The notes under the pieces were generated by a model. That model ran no database searches. It worked only from the letters and a program-made list of their open reading frames with translations, and was not told the DNA's origin. Below, piece after piece: positions 10,528-21,728 of a stretch of DNA of 64,000 nucleotides. Within the stretch, counting starts at the first letter, position 1, and every line of letters begins with the position of its first letter. Source of the DNA: Kalaharituber pfeilii (lineage: Eukaryota > Ascomycota > Pezizomycetes > Pezizales > Pezizaceae); assembly GCA_015179045.1 (NCBI GenBank), contig WHUZ01000002.1, positions 2,170,001-2,234,000 on the forward strand, given 5' to 3'. The position numbers and the translations under genes are program-made.

Positions 10528-12984
10528 ATGTCCAAGTATTTACAAGTTGAAGGGACCATTTTCAAAGATGAGCACAACCGGCAAGTAACTTTGCGCGGAG
10601 TCAATCTTGCGGCGGATGCAAAATTCCCAACAAGACCGAATCTACCGTCACATGTTGCAGAAAAATTCTTCGATGGGGATAATTTATCTTTTGTTGGCCG
10701 ACCTTTCCCCTATGAGGAGGCAGATATCCATCTCCAGAGGATTAAGGACTGGGGGTTCAATATCGTTAGATACATCTTTACCTGGGAGGCAATAGAGAGC
10801 AAGGGACCGTACGTGCCTCGGTGCTTCCTTCACTGATCTTGCACATTTTCTGATACGATTGGCAGTGGTATATATGATGAAGAGTGGGTTCAGAGTACCA
10901 TAGCACTGTTGAGAAAATGCAAGGAGTATGGCCTGAGGGTGTTCATGGACCCTCATCAAGATGTTGTATGTATACATATTCGATGTTTGTATACTTTTCA
11001 TGGCTAACGTACTATGATATCAGTGGTCGCGGTTTATTGGTGGCTCGGGAGCCCCGATGTGGACCATATATGCTGCAGGGCTTAATCCGCGTACATTTGC
11101 TGTGACGGAAGCAGCTTTGGTTCACAATACGTATCCAGACCCCCAGGCATTCCCAAAAATGATCTGGTCAACAAATTACACCAGGTTAGCTTGCATGACT
11201 ATAATGACCATGTTTTTTGCTGGCAAGGATTTCACTCCAAAGTGTATTATTGATGGCAAAAACATTCAAGACTATCTACAGGAGCATTACATCAACGCTG
11301 TGAAGCACCTAGCAATCAGAATTATGGAGGCCGGCGATCTGGCAGATACTACCGTAATTGGATGGGAGTCGTTCAATGAGCCGAATCGAGGCCTCATTGG
11401 GTACCAGAGGCTTGACGCTTTTCCCGAAGAACAGAAAAATCATAAAGGGACGTCTCCAACTGCTTGGCAGGCAGTTCTTACTGGGTCGGGACGGGCTTGT
11501 GATATTGACACCTATGAAATGGGAGGAAAGGGGCCATATAAAACAGGAACAACATTGATTGACCCTAAAGGAGTTCAAGCTTGGCTCCCTGCTGACTACG
11601 ACGATAGTAGATATGGGTGGAAGCGAGACCCTAATTGGAAGTTGGGAGAATGTATCTGGGCTCAACATGGTGTTTGGGATCCATCCACAGACACTCTACT
11701 CAGAAATGACTATTTTGCAAAAGCGCCTGATGGGACCCCGCTTTTTACGCACGAATGGGTGAACATATACTTTATGAATCATTTCCGAGATTATGCAAAA
11801 ATGATACGATCTATTCATAGCTCTGCGATTCTATTTTGTCAACCACCAGTTTTTGAGATACCCCCAGTTATAAAGGACACCGCGGATGAGGATAGCAGGC
11901 TAGTATATACGCCACATTTCTATGACGGAATTACTCTGATGACCAAGAGCTGGTTAGTAGTAACTTATATTGCTTAACTTATGTCGACCATTGACATGGT
12001 ATAGGAACCGATTGTGGAATATTGATGTCCTAGGTGTCCTGAGAGGAAGGTATCTCTCACCTATTTTCGCTATCAAAATTGGTGAGACTGCCATCAGAAA
12101 TTGTTTCAAGGCCCAACTCAGTGCAATGCGTGATGAGGGGTTTCAAAACATAGGTTAGTAAAGCAATCCGTTCGCATATGTTATAGAGCTGAGTTATTTG
12201 ATTCAGGACAAACACCCTGCTTCTTCAGTGAAATTGGCATCCCTTATGACATGGATAATAAGGCCGCATATAATAATGGCGACTATAGTTCGCAAATTAG
12301 GGCCATGGATGCAAATCATTACGCATTGGAAGGCTCAAACGTTGGGTTCACTTTGTGGACATATTGTGCAACTGTAAGTCATTAGAAAATGCTGTAGTTC
12401 TGGCTACTACATATACTAATCCCACCTAGAATGACCACACATGGGGTGACCAATGGAATGGCGAAGACTTAAGCATCTTCAGCATCGATGATAAAGTACT
12501 CTCCTCTGCTAGCCTCGATACTGATGGTAAATCTCAAGAAATCATCGAGACAGTCTCACTGAACCGCTCCAATTCGGAGATGGCAGCAACGCCAACTAAG
12601 AAATCTACTATTTCAGTTGCAGGCAGTCGCGCTGCTGAAGCCTTCATTCGGCCAGCACCTGTCTATACCGCTGGGAGGATTATGAAGTATGGCTTTGACC
12701 TATCTCGAGTGACATTCGAGCTCAAACTTGACGCAGCAGAATCCACACAAGAAAATGCTCCCACTGAAATCTTTGTTCCACCACTCCACTTCCCCAAAAA
12801 TCTCATGACAGTGAAGGTATCTGGTGGGAAATATGAATATGACGAGCAGACAAGAATTCTGAAATGGTGGCACAATGAGGGTGAACAGAGTATAAAGATT
12901 GTCGGTGTAAATACTCTGAGTGTCGAAGTCGAAAATCAGAATATTGCATTGCACTTATGTGATAAAGCATGTGCAGTGATGTAA
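10528..12984 (+). CDS. GH5 (GH5_12-like) steryl/glucosylceramide beta-glucosidase
   Basis: Glycoside hydrolase of the EGCrP1/EGCrP2 (Sgl1) type, which in fungi removes glucose from ergosteryl glucoside or glucosylceramide, usually inside the cell. Six exons (10528-10808, 10866-10965, 11024-11952, 12005-12153, 12207-12373, 12430-12984) give 726 aa without a stop. The GH5 acid/base lies in GWESFNEPN (E246) and the nucleophile in FFSEIGIPYD (E495). Other family blocks are DPHQDVWSRF, WSTNYTRLACMT, YGWKRDPNWKLGECIW, HFYDGITLM and NHYALEGSNVGFTLW. The C-terminal 130 residues form a beta domain. No signal peptide is seen. Frame is open upstream to 10162, but homology starts at the Met of MSKYLQVEG. 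It stands head-to-head with the dead SKI3 gene. Confidence 0.88.
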
Positions 12985-13277
12985 GTTTGGGAATGGCATA
13001 TTTTGCGGACTATATCTTTCGGTTAGTTACCCATTGGGGTCCTCGTTTTGGTGTGTCAACTGTTAATGTACGCTTATGCTATTTCGCGCTTTTGGGGTAT
13101 ATTGGCGAGCAATTTGGTGTAACTTCAGGTGTAATTTTAGTGTAGGCCGCAGAATGTAACTTGGACACGTTGCTACTTAAAGGGAATAATCTTCTATAAG
13201 GAATTTTGGGGATAATTTACTTGTATTGAATGAGTATCCCAACTATTTATCACACCACTTGATTCATATACCTCAAC

Positions 13278-13910
13278 TTACGCAGCTCCGCCAGTTACTC
13301 TTATAGGCTTATCCGGCTTCACTGCCCTCGCTGGAGTGACTACATATGTCGGCTTGATGAACCTGTGTATAGCCATTTTCATCAGCATAATTCCTCCGTG
13401 ATTTCTACTGACCGAATGCAGGTCTCCAGGATACAACATACCTATCAGAATGGTAGACACTCCCAAACTCCCATCCCTTGACATCCTTCATCAAGAACTT
13501 CTCCCGCTCCTCATTCGCCAAATGTCTGCGCACCAAGTCTCGGTCCTGCTCAGCCTGGAGCAGCGGGACGAGATAGATTCGGGACCATTGCTTTTCCCGG
13601 GCGAGCTCCCTGTTTGGATCACAGTCGGAATCATTAGAATGTTTGAGCGGGCCAGGGGGAGTAATGGGAATTCGGCCAGGGAAGGTACTGTTGGTCGCGG
13701 ATTGCCTTGATGGCCTCGTAGAAGCCGTAGGTCATGAGGGCGCCCATGCCAAGAATGTAGTATGCCGGACGGAATCCTCTGACCGGGAGGTTTCTCTATC
13801 GGGTTTGCGGGACCTTAGTCAGTCGGGAATGTTGTGAAGAAAGGGAATAGCCAATCCACCTTGTATTGCACGGGACCGTAGCCCCCGACTGGTGGGAGAT
13901 CTTGCGACAT
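13278..13910 (-). CDS. Complex I subunit GRIM-19/NDUFA13
   Basis: Accessory subunit of mitochondrial NADH:ubiquinone oxidoreductase, in the membrane arm. Four exons (13860-13910, 13689-13795, 13442-13609, 13278-13362) give 136 aa, the usual size. The N-terminus MSQDLPPVGGYGPVQYKRN and the following LPVRGFRPAYYILGMGALM are diagnostic; the latter starts the single TM helix (about residues 28-46). Then come ELAREKQWSRIYLVPLLQAE and EQDRDLVRRHLANEE, and a C-terminal YVVTPARAVKPDK. All three introns are GT-AG and keep phase. It shares a 250-bp promoter with TRM10. Confidence 0.92.
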
Positions 13911-14160
13911 TGTTGGTGCGGACGTACGGGGCCGGAGATGCCAGTGTGCGGCTATGAAGGGGGGTATGATGTCGTTCAGAGTTGAGGTTGCATATCAGGC
14001 AGTGCTAATGCGGGTGTGACTAAGCACGCAGGTGAAGCCTGCCCGAAGCTTTTTACCGATCCTTTCTCTCCAAGATGAGCCAGAGCTCGAAATTTTGACG
14101 ATTCGAATTTGCGACTTGAGGTGAACAGCCTTCTTATGCAGGATCGGAGAATAGCACAAC
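13911..14160. promoter_or_regulatory. Shared divergent promoter GRIM-19/TRM10
   Basis: 250 bp separate the divergent start codons of the complex I subunit and the tRNA methyltransferase. No specific operator was recognised. The role is inferred from gene orientation. Confidence 0.45.
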
Positions 14161-15498
14161 ATGATGGCAGAGCCTGTGGACGCTGATCGAACACTCGGTA
14201 CTGGGAGCACAGAGCCTTCAATTGCGACACAGAAGAACACAAATCCTGAGAACACACCCATAAGCGAAGCAATTCCAGAGAACAATGGCAACACCCACGA
14301 TTCCCCCAGCAACATGGGCCCTTCTCCCCACCCCGATATGAGCAAACTCCAATGCCCCCCAAAAGACCCTGTCATTGGCCAACAACTCCCGCAACCCCTC
14401 AGCAAAAACGCCCAAAAGCGGCTTCGCCGAATGCGAGCTTGGGAGGAGAAGAAGCAGTACAAGAAGCAGCTGCAGAAGCAGAAGAAAAAGGAAATGAAGG
14501 AGAAAAAGAGAGACGAGAAGCAGAAGTCTAGAGCTCTAGAGAAGGAGCAAAGTGATGTGGATATGGATGGGTCAGAGACGACGCCAGTGCCAGATGGTGA
14601 GGGGGAAAATAATGCTGAGTCGGAGTGGAAGGTTATGATGGTCGTGGGACAGAAGAGAAAGGGGGAGGAGCGCAACGGGGCAGGGGGTGAGGGGGTGACG
14701 CAGAGTGATTGTTTTACCGGGCCGCTGGGGAAGAAGGCAAAGATCCTGCAGGTGCAGGTGCCGATTACGATTATCATTGATTGCGGTTTTGACGACCTCA
14801 TGACCGATAAGGTTGGTTCACCGTCAAATCCCTTTCTTCGTCAATTCTTAATTCCCGTTTCCACAGCGCTAAGGCGTAGGGTTCTGACAGGAAATCATCT
14901 CGCTCTCCTCCCAACTCACCCGTTCCTACTCCGACAACCGTACTGCACCCAAACAAGTCTCCTTATACATCACCTCGCTCAACAAGCGTCTTGCACACCG
15001 CATGGAAACGACTCTACGCAACCACCACACGAATTGGAAAAAGGTTAGGTTCTCGAAAGACGAGTATGAGGTTACCCAAGAGAACAGAGAGAAGGGGGAC
15101 TTAATCTATTTGACAAGCGATTCGGAGTTTACGTTAGAGGAGTTGGAGGAGGGGAAGTCGTATATTGTGGGGGGAATCGTGGATAGAAATAGACATAAGG
15201 TAGAGAGTCCGACGCCCAGCATCCCTACAGGGACGGCCATGGCTAATGATATCTTGACGGACAGGGCCTCTGCTACAGAAAAGCCCAAGAGCAAGGAATC
15301 AGGACTGCAAAGCTCCCCATCGGAGAATACATACGCATGTCGTCGCGGTTTGTACTTACGACAAACCAGGTCATTGAGATTATGCTCAAGTGGCTGGAGT
15401 TACGGGACTGGAAAGAGGCGTTTTTGAAGGTGATACCGCCGAGGAAGCAGCCCGAAGCCGCTGATAATCTCAGTTCCCCACAACCAGGTATTGGTTAG
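14161..15498 (+). CDS. TRM10: tRNA (guanine-9-N1) methyltransferase Trm10
   Basis: SPOUT-fold enzyme that makes m1G9 in tRNAs using S-adenosylmethionine. Three exons (14161-14811, 14891-15199, 15265-15498) give 397 aa. The N-terminal ~85 residues are low complexity; the highly basic helix LSKNAQKRLRRMRAWEEKKQ binds tRNA. The catalytic domain starts at VPITIIIDCGFDDLM and continues with EIISLSSQLTRSYSDNR, DLIYLTSDSEFTLEEL, YIVGGIVDRNRHKGLCYRKA (conserved Asp and SAM pocket) and LPIGEYIRM, QVIEIMLKWLEL, WKEAFLKVIPPRK. A Met pair begins the frame; the first was taken. Confidence 0.93.
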
Positions 15499-15547
15499 TT
15501 TCCAGGGCAATCTTTGGAGCACAGCTAGTATCGATATGTGTTGAATT

Positions 15548-15760
15548 TTAAGCACTCGAAGTATGTAAACTGACAGTCTCACCTGTCGTTATTGATCTGT
15601 GCTGGCGCGACATACGTCCGAGTTGACCTCCCCGGTTTCTAAATAGGAATATGCATAACAGCCCAGAAATGACCCCAATCACGAGACTAGTAATTCCAGC
15701 CCTTCCTTCGGTTCTCATCATTGCTCGAGATAAAAAGCTACGAAAGGAGACATCCTCCAA
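15548..15760 (-). CDS. Possible small membrane protein, unrecognised
   Basis: A 70-codon frame tail-to-tail with TRM10 has one hydrophobic segment (AGITSLVIGVISGLLCIFLF) followed by a basic stretch. That is a plausible single-pass small protein or a fragment of one. I know no family for it, and the upstream context (poly-A rich, then a SINE copy) offers no promoter evidence. It could be chance. Confidence 0.2.
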   Translation of the reverse strand: MEDVSFRSFLSRAMMRTEGRAGITSLVIGVISGLLCIFLFRNRGGQLGRMSRQHRSITTGETVSLHTSSA

Positions 15761-15863
15761 AATCCTACAACGCGACAGAGCGACGTAAACTCCAATGAAT
15801 ATACAATGATCTCAGCAACCTTTCCAGCAGTCAGTCACATACCTCACTCACTCGCTATAATAT

Positions 15864-15891
15864 TGAAAAATAAAAATAAAAATAAAAATAG
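15864..15891. repeat. (AAAAT)n microsatellite
   Basis: Tandem AAAAT units just beyond the 3' tail of SINE copy B. SINE tails often end in simple A-rich repeats, so this may be the extended tail of that element. Confidence 0.6.
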
Positions 15892-15911
15892 AAAGCAAAA
15901 ATCAAAAACAG

Positions 15912-16104
15912 GCTACCCTGGTTCCACTATAATTTGATCATATGGAAGCGGAGCATTACAGTCCATCTTTTAGAAAGATGTTGGACAAAACTCTTCCTCA
16001 GCTCGACGTGAGAATCGAACCTGAGCCCTCAATTCTGTACCTTCCACGGCGTCTTGTTACCTCTATCACTAGAGATAACGGAACATATCACTTCACCAAG
16101 CTAC
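15912..16104 (-). repeat. SINE-like element, copy B (most complete)
   Basis: Reading the minus strand: head GCTTGGTGAAGTGATATG (A-box-like), B box GGTTCGATTCT at about 16010-16020, then GAGCTGAGGAAGAG, TGTCCAACATCTTTCTAAAA, GGACTGTAATGCTCC and tail GGAACCAGGGTAGCC. Copies A and C share the tail; copies C and D share the head. The apparent 123-codon frame over it on the plus strand is an artefact. Confidence 0.65.
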
Positions 16105-17119
16105 AGGTCAGTTCGAGCGGTGTACATCCCCCCGTCCTCTTGTACCCAACTTACCATCCTACCCCACGGCCCACCACACCGTTCCACCTTCTCGTCCAAC
16201 TACCCCTCCGATGCGATGGTAGGCGCATGGGAGCTTGTGCGAGCATAGGAACTTGTGAAGCTGCATGTGGCTTGGGATTCGGTGTAGAGGAGAGCTTCTG
16301 CAGTTGCTCTTGAAATAGGAAATAAAAAATTCTCATCTTGTCCACATTTTGAAATTTGTGCCTTCCCTTGTTTCGTTATTGAGCCATAGCTGACTTGTTT
16401 GTGTATGATCTAGAATTCGTGAAGACAGCTTGGGGGTGTAGGTAAAAGAAAGGAAACAGAACAAGGGATGGAAAAGGTTAGAAAGCACTAGAGATGACTG
16501 ATAAAAAGTGTTAGGAGGAAACGAACACTCTACAGCCGCTTGACACATGATTGCTCTGCTGGGACTTCGTAGGAACAACTACAGTGGACGAGTAAGTGAG
16601 TAAGTGGCGGGCATACTCAACTTTCACTTCTGGGCTGGTTGTACACGGAAATCACAGAACATTTGGGTAGACTAAATCATACATGTGTCACCCATTACCC
16701 TCATAAGAACGCATTGCCACCAGTAAATACTAGAACCAGGTAAGATGCCCTCCCAAAAAAAATTATTACAGTTGTTTCGCTGGGATAATCAGCTGTCTGG
16801 CATATCTGCTCACGTGCCCAGACTGCAATTACTCATACTACCATTTGCGTCTTCGGCATATCATTACGTACCGATGTCAGCTCGTCCAGAGACCTGAAAA
16901 TATGGTTAGTAGCTCTTTACTTCCTGGATACTGTAGGGGCTCAATGGCCAGCCAGACAATTTTGCCGAGTATACACAACTACCATGGAAGAGTAATATTC
17001 TTGAAAGCAATATCTGCCATTCGACCTTTCTCAATGTGAAACTCATTCATATCCTGTATTCAAGCGTATTCAAACACAATCGATAGGCCATTATCATGTT
17101 ATCCGCTGGAGGAATATGA
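16105..17119. other. Intergenic, no gene seen
   Basis: Open frames are short and carry no family motifs. The right end is the 3' flank of TRAPPC13. Confidence 0.5.
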
Positions 17120-18215
17120 TTATACCCGTAATCGTTTTGCAGTTAGTGATCCTGTAGATAGGTATCCCCTTTCTCCACAAGAGGACCTCCATTCAATGCT
17201 AAGTTGACCAAGTACAACACGTTCCGACTGTGGATCTTCTTCCTTTTTCGCAGATTTATCCGGCTTGAGTAGGAAAGCAACCTGCATGACATCCCTGGGC
17301 CTCAATAGTGGAGTAGTTCTGGCTCCTTCCCCGTCTATATCCCAGTTCAGGCTAGTCGACTTCCAACCTTTTTTGGGAGCCAAAACGACCTCCTCAAGTG
17401 ATATAGGACCATCTCCATTATTTTCTAGTTGTGCCTCAAGGATAGCGTGCCCACCTGGAAGCTCGCCAGCTTTAGTTTTGACTATCAAGCATTGTTGGGC
17501 GGGGAATTGATAAAGCTTCTTGAAACTGCGTGCTCGCATATTGCCCATGTCGAGCTCTTGCGCATCACCAGATCTCTTCGGCGGCGAAGAATAGGTAACA
17601 GTAACACCGAGCACATGCTTCCCCTCTTCCTTCAGGTCAAATTTTGCAATTCTTTGCATAGATTCTCCCGGGCGTAAATCGACTATGCTTTGTCGATCTT
17701 CGGGTATAATGAGTTCCAAGGTTTGGGTGAGGGAAGGTGTCTGCATCTCAGCAGTGATACGGACGCCCGTGATTGTCACTTCAGAGTCATTATTTGCAGA
17801 TAGAAGACAGCTAAAACTCTCGCCTATGTACGCATTTACGAAAGCCGGAGGCAAGGTGAGCTATTCCGTCACAGAGCCATGCATAGATTAGTTTTGTAAA
17901 CTGGATCTTTGATTAGCCGGTAGCGTAACATACCGCTGGGCTTAGAATAAACTGCGTCTCGGGATGTGAAGGATATGCTAGAGACTGTTGATGTAGCACA
18001 GAATATTCAGGGCTCTGGGTAGGGCAAAGGCTCGGATGGGGTAGAGGATAATGCTGGTTCAGAGAAGGCCGCGATAGCCTTGAAGACTGTCAGCGCTGTA
18101 ACGGGATGAGGTAGAAGAAATCTACTCGCCTAACGACTTTCAAGTTAAGATTATGCGGTTCCTTCTGTATATCCAGTTGTGACGTAGACGTAGACGTAGA
18201 GCGCTCCCGAGCCAT
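17120..18215 (-). CDS. TRAPP subunit TRAPPC13-like (DUF974)
   Basis: TRAPPC13-type proteins belong to the TRAPPIII complex, which activates Ypt1/Rab1 in ER-Golgi traffic and autophagy. Three exons (18130-18215, 17934-18078, 17120-17860) give 323 aa. After a short Ser/Thr-rich start comes KVVRLSRPSLNQHYPLP, then FILSPALTLPPAFVNAYIGE and SFSCLLSANND, the hallmark start of the DUF974 beta domain, then VRITAEMQTPSLTQTLEL. The C-terminus has QLSIEWRSSCGERGYLSTG. Intron 1 fits a GC-AG intron (AG/GCGAGT); an alternative GT donor three bases upstream with a different acceptor would insert two serines before RLSRPSL. Confidence 0.88.
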
Positions 18216-19403
18216 CTATATAAGATAGTTCACAGCTCAAAGAAAGCGGGTTGTTACCTTGCAGCGGGACGTAGATGTATTTTGAGAGTGAAGTCACATG
18301 AACTAAGAAGTGGCGTACAAGGCTCATGAGTAAGCAGGTACCATGGGGGCAAGCCAAAGCTGAGTCCCCTTCTTGGCATGCGAAGGGTTTTGCCATATGC
18401 ATATGCTGCGGTTCATGTACTAGTACTTGATTCCCCCATTGCACCAGCAGCTGCTCGATTTTGGTATCGCAGTTCCATTGCCTCGCTCTACATCGTACTA
18501 GACCCTCCGAAGGGTATGTGGTCTGATTCAAGAAACATCTCTGTCATCAGCTGCACCATTGGTCTCAGGTAGATCCAGAACTGCTCCAAACGCGCGTAAT
18601 ATATCCAATCCATAGAAAGAGGGGTATTATTCCTTGCCCAATTTCTGGTAATACTGTGTCATTGGCGCTACTCCTGTATTAATTGCGCTCACCAGGGAAG
18701 ACTGCAAGCAACATGTTCAATTCATCACGCTTGCACATCATAGCTAGTGAGACATGAAGATAACATCTATCGACCTTGTTACCGAGTATGTAGAGGCCGA
18801 TTGCTTCAGTCAGCAATTGGCCAATAAGAGATGGGAGTACCTCACAAATAGTGATGCACCAGGCAATTGTACTGGGCCTAAGCATCATCTTTAATCACCC
18901 TGATGTTCACAGAAATATTGGATGGAGAGATGTTGGAGCTGATGCAGTTACATACTCAGCAATTCGTGATGTGAAGGTAGTAAGATGTGCCTGCTTGAAA
19001 GGAAGGGCCCTGCAAGCTCTGCCGCTGTTTTTCTTGTGTTACAACTTCTATGTGAGCATTAAAGTACTTGTCTCGTGAACTAGACCTATTCTTTTTAGTA
19101 AGCTCGTATGGACACCTAGTGTTCTATCAAATGCCTTCCAGAATTCTTACAGTTGTATCTTTCCTTTATCAAATTGTATATAGTTAGAATTGCATGAAAC
19201 CCCAGAACCCTATTTAGTTACATCCAAAAGGGAAGTAGATACATGCTTCTTTGATATACATAAAGAAAAGATTAATATCAAAAGACACCCATAATAGTCA
19301 CCTATTTTGATCCCACTTCATGTGCAGTGTGAGTAAGCGATACACTCTCCTTGCTCTCTCTTTCAGTGGTCTACCGACCAAATGCCCAAAAATAAAAACA
19401 CAA
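18216..19403. other. Intergenic, possible gene remnants
   Basis: No gene can be supported. Frames on both strands at 18.15-18.55 and 18.68-19.08 kb overlap each other and carry no recognisable motif. The region may hold a decayed gene, but I cannot name it. Confidence 0.4.
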
Positions 19404-19537
19404 CACCCGTCACGAGGATCGAACTCGCAACCTTCGGCTTTCACTTTTCTTCCCCGCTCTTTTCAATCCTTTGCTCGAAACCCCGAAGAAAGAAGGTAGG
19501 TTAGGAGGCCGACGCGCTACCATTGCGCCAAACGGGC
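19404..19537 (-). tRNA. tRNA-Arg (anticodon CCT), 62-nt intron
   Basis: On the minus strand: acceptor GCCCGTT pairs with GACGGGT (two G-U pairs), discriminator G; D arm GCGC-AATGGTA-GCGC; anticodon stem TCGGC/GCCGA with loop CTCCTAA, so anticodon CCT reads AGG (Arg); variable loop AGGTT; T arm GCGAG-TTCGATC-CTCGT. The intron lies after position 37 (19440-19501), the canonical tRNA intron site, and leaves a 72-nt mature tRNA. A and B boxes are both internal and intact. Confidence 0.93.
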
Positions 19538-19691
19538 TGTTGATGTGTGAACCTTTGTATAAACCATCTTATAGTATCTAGCAAATCCTTCTATTTTAAA
19601 TAGCTATATAATGTTCAGTATTAGTAGCAAGTATATACTTTGAGTATATTCGTACGGCAACACAGATACTTCCGCCACCTTCCAGACCCAC

Positions 19692-20879
19692 TCAACCCCC
19701 TAGTAGCCAATCCAGCACCTCCCCTGTCTTCTCTACCAAGACACTTGTATGCCCCTCCCCCTTCACCACCTTAAATCTCTCCCCCATACCCCCGCCATAC
19801 TCCTCCCTGCTAAACCCCACTGGCACTCTATCATCCCCTTCCCCCACCCACACGCTTAAATCCCAGTTTTTATCCCCAGTCTGTCCCGGGTTTCTCTCAC
19901 CCCTCCCCGTCTCCCCTACCCAACTCCACGCCGGCGGCTCCCTCATCACGGCCCTCCCCTCCTCCCACCACCCTACCCCAAAATTTCTCTCTACCGCTCT
20001 CCTCAGCCCATGTATCATATATTCAATCTTCTCCCTATTCCTCGGCGCCGTCACCGCCCTAATATCTGCTTCATTCGACAACTGGGATGCGAACTCCTTG
20101 GGGCCAAAGCGGCCGAGGCGCGTGCGAAGCGCCACGATGTTAAGGAAGAGCAGAGGGAGGGGGGGCAGGTATTGTGTTGAGAGGTACACAGGGTAGAATG
20201 TGGTTCTGGGTAGGCGGGCACGGAGACGATTAAGGGCGAGGTGGGTGGGGGGTGTTGGGGATATTATGGCACTACGTGTTTCGCGAGGCGTGTCGAGGAA
20301 GAGACGGCGGTAGGTGAGTAGCCATTGGGCGCCGCCCGAGTATGATAAAAGGTGAGGCGGGTGTGTAATATTAAGATGGCTCGTTAGAAGCTATATTGGG
20401 CGACTCACAATCCCGTGGGGAGCTTTTTAGCCAGTGTGATTCCGCTCAGTATCTGAGCCATAAGTTCAGAGAGTGGGTCATAACGAACCTCATGAACATT
20501 CTCCGCAAAACTCTCCAGCCCAAATCCATTTCTCAACCAATGCATATCTGATTCCCCAACTCCCGGTCTATCAATCGAAATCACCCTTACTCTACGTTCC
20601 ATCGCCTCTTTTTCAAGTATTCGTCCTTCCAAAAGACTATCTGCACATCACCGCCATCATTACGTCAGTTCCAATGTCATAAGCGGAAGGCCAGGAATTT
20701 CTTTCAAACAAATGCTCAATAAGAGAAACATATGTAAGCATACTCGACCACCCATGGAAATATACCAGCTCCCTTCCTGGTCCACCCTTCCCTCCATAGA
20801 GCGCGTAGCAAAGCCGTCTCCCATCCCGGCGGAGCCTGTAGATTTGCGACAAGGGTTCCTGAAACTTTCCCTTTGGCAT
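19692..20879 (-). CDS. Alpha/beta hydrolase
   Basis: Three exons (20744-20879, 20409-20640, 19692-20379) give 351 aa. The fold is recognised from LCYALYGGKGG, the oxyanion-region strand LVYFHGWSNSLLEGRI (joined across intron 1), VRVISIDRPGVGESD, the nucleophile elbow LLSYSGGAQW (Ser in S-Y-S-G-G) and the catalytic His near the C-terminus in VKGEGHTSVLVEKTGEVLDW. The acid is probably in the WDLSVWVGEGDDRVPVGF block. No signal peptide. Substrate unknown; the sequence resembles the fungal alpha/beta hydrolase-1 family. Intron 2 uses acceptor CGAG after a CTAAC branch; a nearer AG would bring a stop. Confidence 0.85.
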
Positions 20880-21160
20880 GGGTTTTTCAATTTGTTACCC
20901 TCAATAAGAAGTATTCACAGGTCTCATACGGTTTCTTCAGGACTTTGCATTCCTCATAGGATGTATATGTAAACAACCAGGAAGCTTCACATAAAAAAGC
21001 AGGAAGGTTTCTCTGACGTTGTTGAGCCTAGGAAAACAGCACGTGATGGCACTACCGGAAATGGACTAGTTAGGCTCCACCTTGGCAGTAGAAAGTCAAG
21101 GTGAACTGCTTTGATGCACGTTTCATTGTTTTCAATGCGGTCCCAGCGAGTTCATCACAC

Positions 21161-21728
21161 TAGGGGTTGTCACTGACTTCACTGGGAATAACTAATAGAG
21201 AAAATACTCTAGTGACACTAAGCGGGAACCCCATTTTTACCTTGAGAAATTTAGTAAGTAATGCGAATTATCACAAACTATATGCCTCTACATATCACCG
21301 CATATATATGCGTATCGACTTTAATCTTTTGCAACATGCCTTATTTAATTCAAAGAGCTACAATACAACAAAAGCTTAGGAGCGATGTAAAAGCTATCAT
21401 GATGCTTATGATTCTTAATTGATGCGTGATGAACCCATAAATATGAATAGGATATGTATGCATTATTTGTGTTTGTAGATGCATCTGAATGTTGACGTGA
21501 ATCGGGATGTGAATACGCGGGTGGTGCATATGGTGCGAAATAATGGGGGCGTATGCAGCAAAGTAGGCTACTAACTGAGCCCACTACCAGTCGAATTTGA
21601 TGGTGACAGGCGTTATGTTGGCACTGGAGACTACAGTACATAGGCCAATGAACGAAGGGAGCCAAGGCACATCAGTTAGTAGTGGTACTTTCTGGTAGTC
21701 ATTCCCAGTATGTCAGTGACAACCCCTA
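21161..21728. mobile_element. MITE-like element with TA ends, 568 bp
   Basis: Left end TAGGGGTTGTCACTGAC and right end GTCAGTGACAACCCCTA are inverted repeats; the similarity continues inward (CTGGGAATAACTA versus CTGGGAATGACTA after inversion). The outer TA at each end fits the TA target duplication of Tc1/mariner/pogo elements. No transposase frame is inside, so it is non-autonomous. Confidence 0.8.

Noticed and set aside
15942..16313. 123-codon plus-strand frame
   Set aside because: Lies over SINE copy B; a similar frame over copy C comes from the same repeat, so the protein likeness is due to the repeat.
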